From: an uncultured Psychrobacter sp.
Lineage (GTDB): Bacteria > Pseudomonadota > Gammaproteobacteria > Pseudomonadales > Moraxellaceae
Assembly: GCF_947495825.1 (NCBI RefSeq)
Contig: NZ_CANMAH010000010.1
Span: 62,001-126,000 of the forward strand
Direction of reading: 5' to 3'
DNA: 64,000 nt
This document shows, piece by piece, positions 63,490 through 64,000 of the stretch. The translations under genes were made by a program, and so were the position numbers. Numbering within the stretch: position 1 is the first letter of the stretch; every line of letters starts with the position of its first letter. The notes beneath the pieces are model-generated. The model ran no database searches and was not told the DNA's origin. It saw only the letters and a program-made list of their open reading frames with translations.

Positions 63490-64000
63490 ATGGAGTTTTG
63501 GCAACAGTTAATTATTAGTTGGGGTGGAAACGCTATTCTAGGTGGTTTAGTTATATATCTTGGGAAAATTTATCTTGAAAGGATTGGACGTAATGAACAA
63601 GCAAGTATTGATGAGCGTTTGAAGAGCCTTGAGCAGGATCATGAGAAAATGTTAGCTAAAGAAGAGCATTTTCATCAAATCTCTCAACAAACATACCAAA
63701 AAATATTTGATAGAAAAATATCAGTTTACGACGAATTGCTTAGCCTAACTATGAGCTTTGAGAAAATAACTCATCCAAATTTCTCTAGTGTAGATCAAGC
63801 AACGACAGAAAGTAGAGTAGGCTACGGACTTTTACTAACGGGAGTTTTTACTGAATTATCTAAGTTCTATTCAGCTATAGATAAACTCATGTCAAAAAAT
63901 ATAACTGTAATAAGCTCTGAATTATATGAGGAGCATCTTACTTGGCTGATTCATTTTAGAGCAGAGTTTGATTCTTATAATAAGGAAAGGCTAGATAATC
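63490..64000 (+). CDS. Membrane-anchored coiled-coil protein of unknown function (3' end outside window)
   Basis: An ATG at 63490, 66 bp after the MATE gene, opens a frame that runs to the window edge without a stop (170 codons). AGG lies about 10 bases upstream. One membrane segment at about residues 8-26 (near the N terminus, SWGGNAILGGLVIYLG) is followed by a charged, probably coiled-coil stretch (about 30-75) and a helical domain. No family recognised. The composition is AT rich like the MATE gene, and the close spacing suggests a shared transcript. Confidence 0.7.
   Translation, partial: MEFWQQLIISWGGNAILGGLVIYLGKIYLERIGRNEQASIDERLKSLEQDHEKMLAKEEHFHQISQQTYQKIFDRKISVYDELLSLTMSFEKITHPNFSSVDQATTESRVGYGLLLTGVFTELSKFYSAIDKLMSKNITVISSELYEEHLTWLIHFRAEFDSYNKERLDN

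Overview
The window is an ordinary stretch of chromosome from a gammaproteobacterium of the Moraxellaceae, most likely Psychrobacter. This is inferred from several things: an AT-leaning composition, gammaproteobacterial gene orders (ibaG-murA-hisG-hisD-hisC, tuf-tRNA-secE-nusG-rplKAJL-rpoBC, mrcA/pilMNOPQ-aroK-aroB-SPOR-gltBD), a short-form HisG, and AT-rich intergenic spaces. There are no rRNAs, phage modules, CRISPR arrays or intact insertion sequences. One tRNA gene is present.

Layout. 1-5.7 kb holds the 3' end of a metY-type sulfhydrylase gene, a PfkB-family sugar/nucleoside kinase with rsmI upstream of it, then yraN, a DolP-like BON lipoprotein and a secreted alpha/beta hydrolase. 5.8-11.2 kb holds ibaG-murA and the histidine genes hisG, hisD and hisC. 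11.3-14.2 kb is a leftward fabB-pabB pair. 14.8-15.9 kb is an EcsC-family protein. 16.1-21.3 kb is the str region (rpsL, rpsG, fusA, tuf), with unusually long, structured intercistronic spaces. 21.6-34.6 kb holds tRNA-Trp, secE, nusG, rplK, rplA, rplJ, rplL, rpoB and rpoC. 34.7-35.3 kb is a DUF6586-like gene. 35.4-38.1 kb is leftward mrcA (PBP1A), divergent from the rightward type IV pilus operon pilMNOPQ (38.2-43.6 kb). That is followed by aroK, aroB, a DamX-like SPOR protein, gltB and gltD (to 53.8 kb). 54.2-63.4 kb is a looser metabolic and transport region: a FUSC exporter, a polyamine-type binding protein, an SDR oxidoreductase, a small membrane protein, an AbgT transporter, a HAD phosphatase, a hemerythrin-domain protein and a MATE transporter. 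A membrane-anchored protein of unknown function runs off the right edge.

How the parts work together. The centre is the transcription/translation core of the cell, with likely autoregulatory leader RNAs. It is flanked by cell-wall synthesis (murA, mrcA), type IV pilus assembly and secretion (PilM-N-O-P-Q from cytoplasm to outer-membrane secretin), aromatic precursor synthesis (aroK, aroB) and ammonia assimilation (gltBD).

I found no clearly novel multi-gene system. The most interesting signals are non-coding: an attenuator-like stem in the rpsL leader, a mutually exclusive hairpin set between rpsG and fusA, switching repeats in the rplJ leader, a palindrome over the probable fabB promoter, a REP-like element after gltD, and an unexplained gap of about 0.9 kb before gltB. 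Two protein-level oddities are a 15-bp in-frame tandem duplication in rpoB and a SPOR protein with its domains in the reverse of the DamX order.
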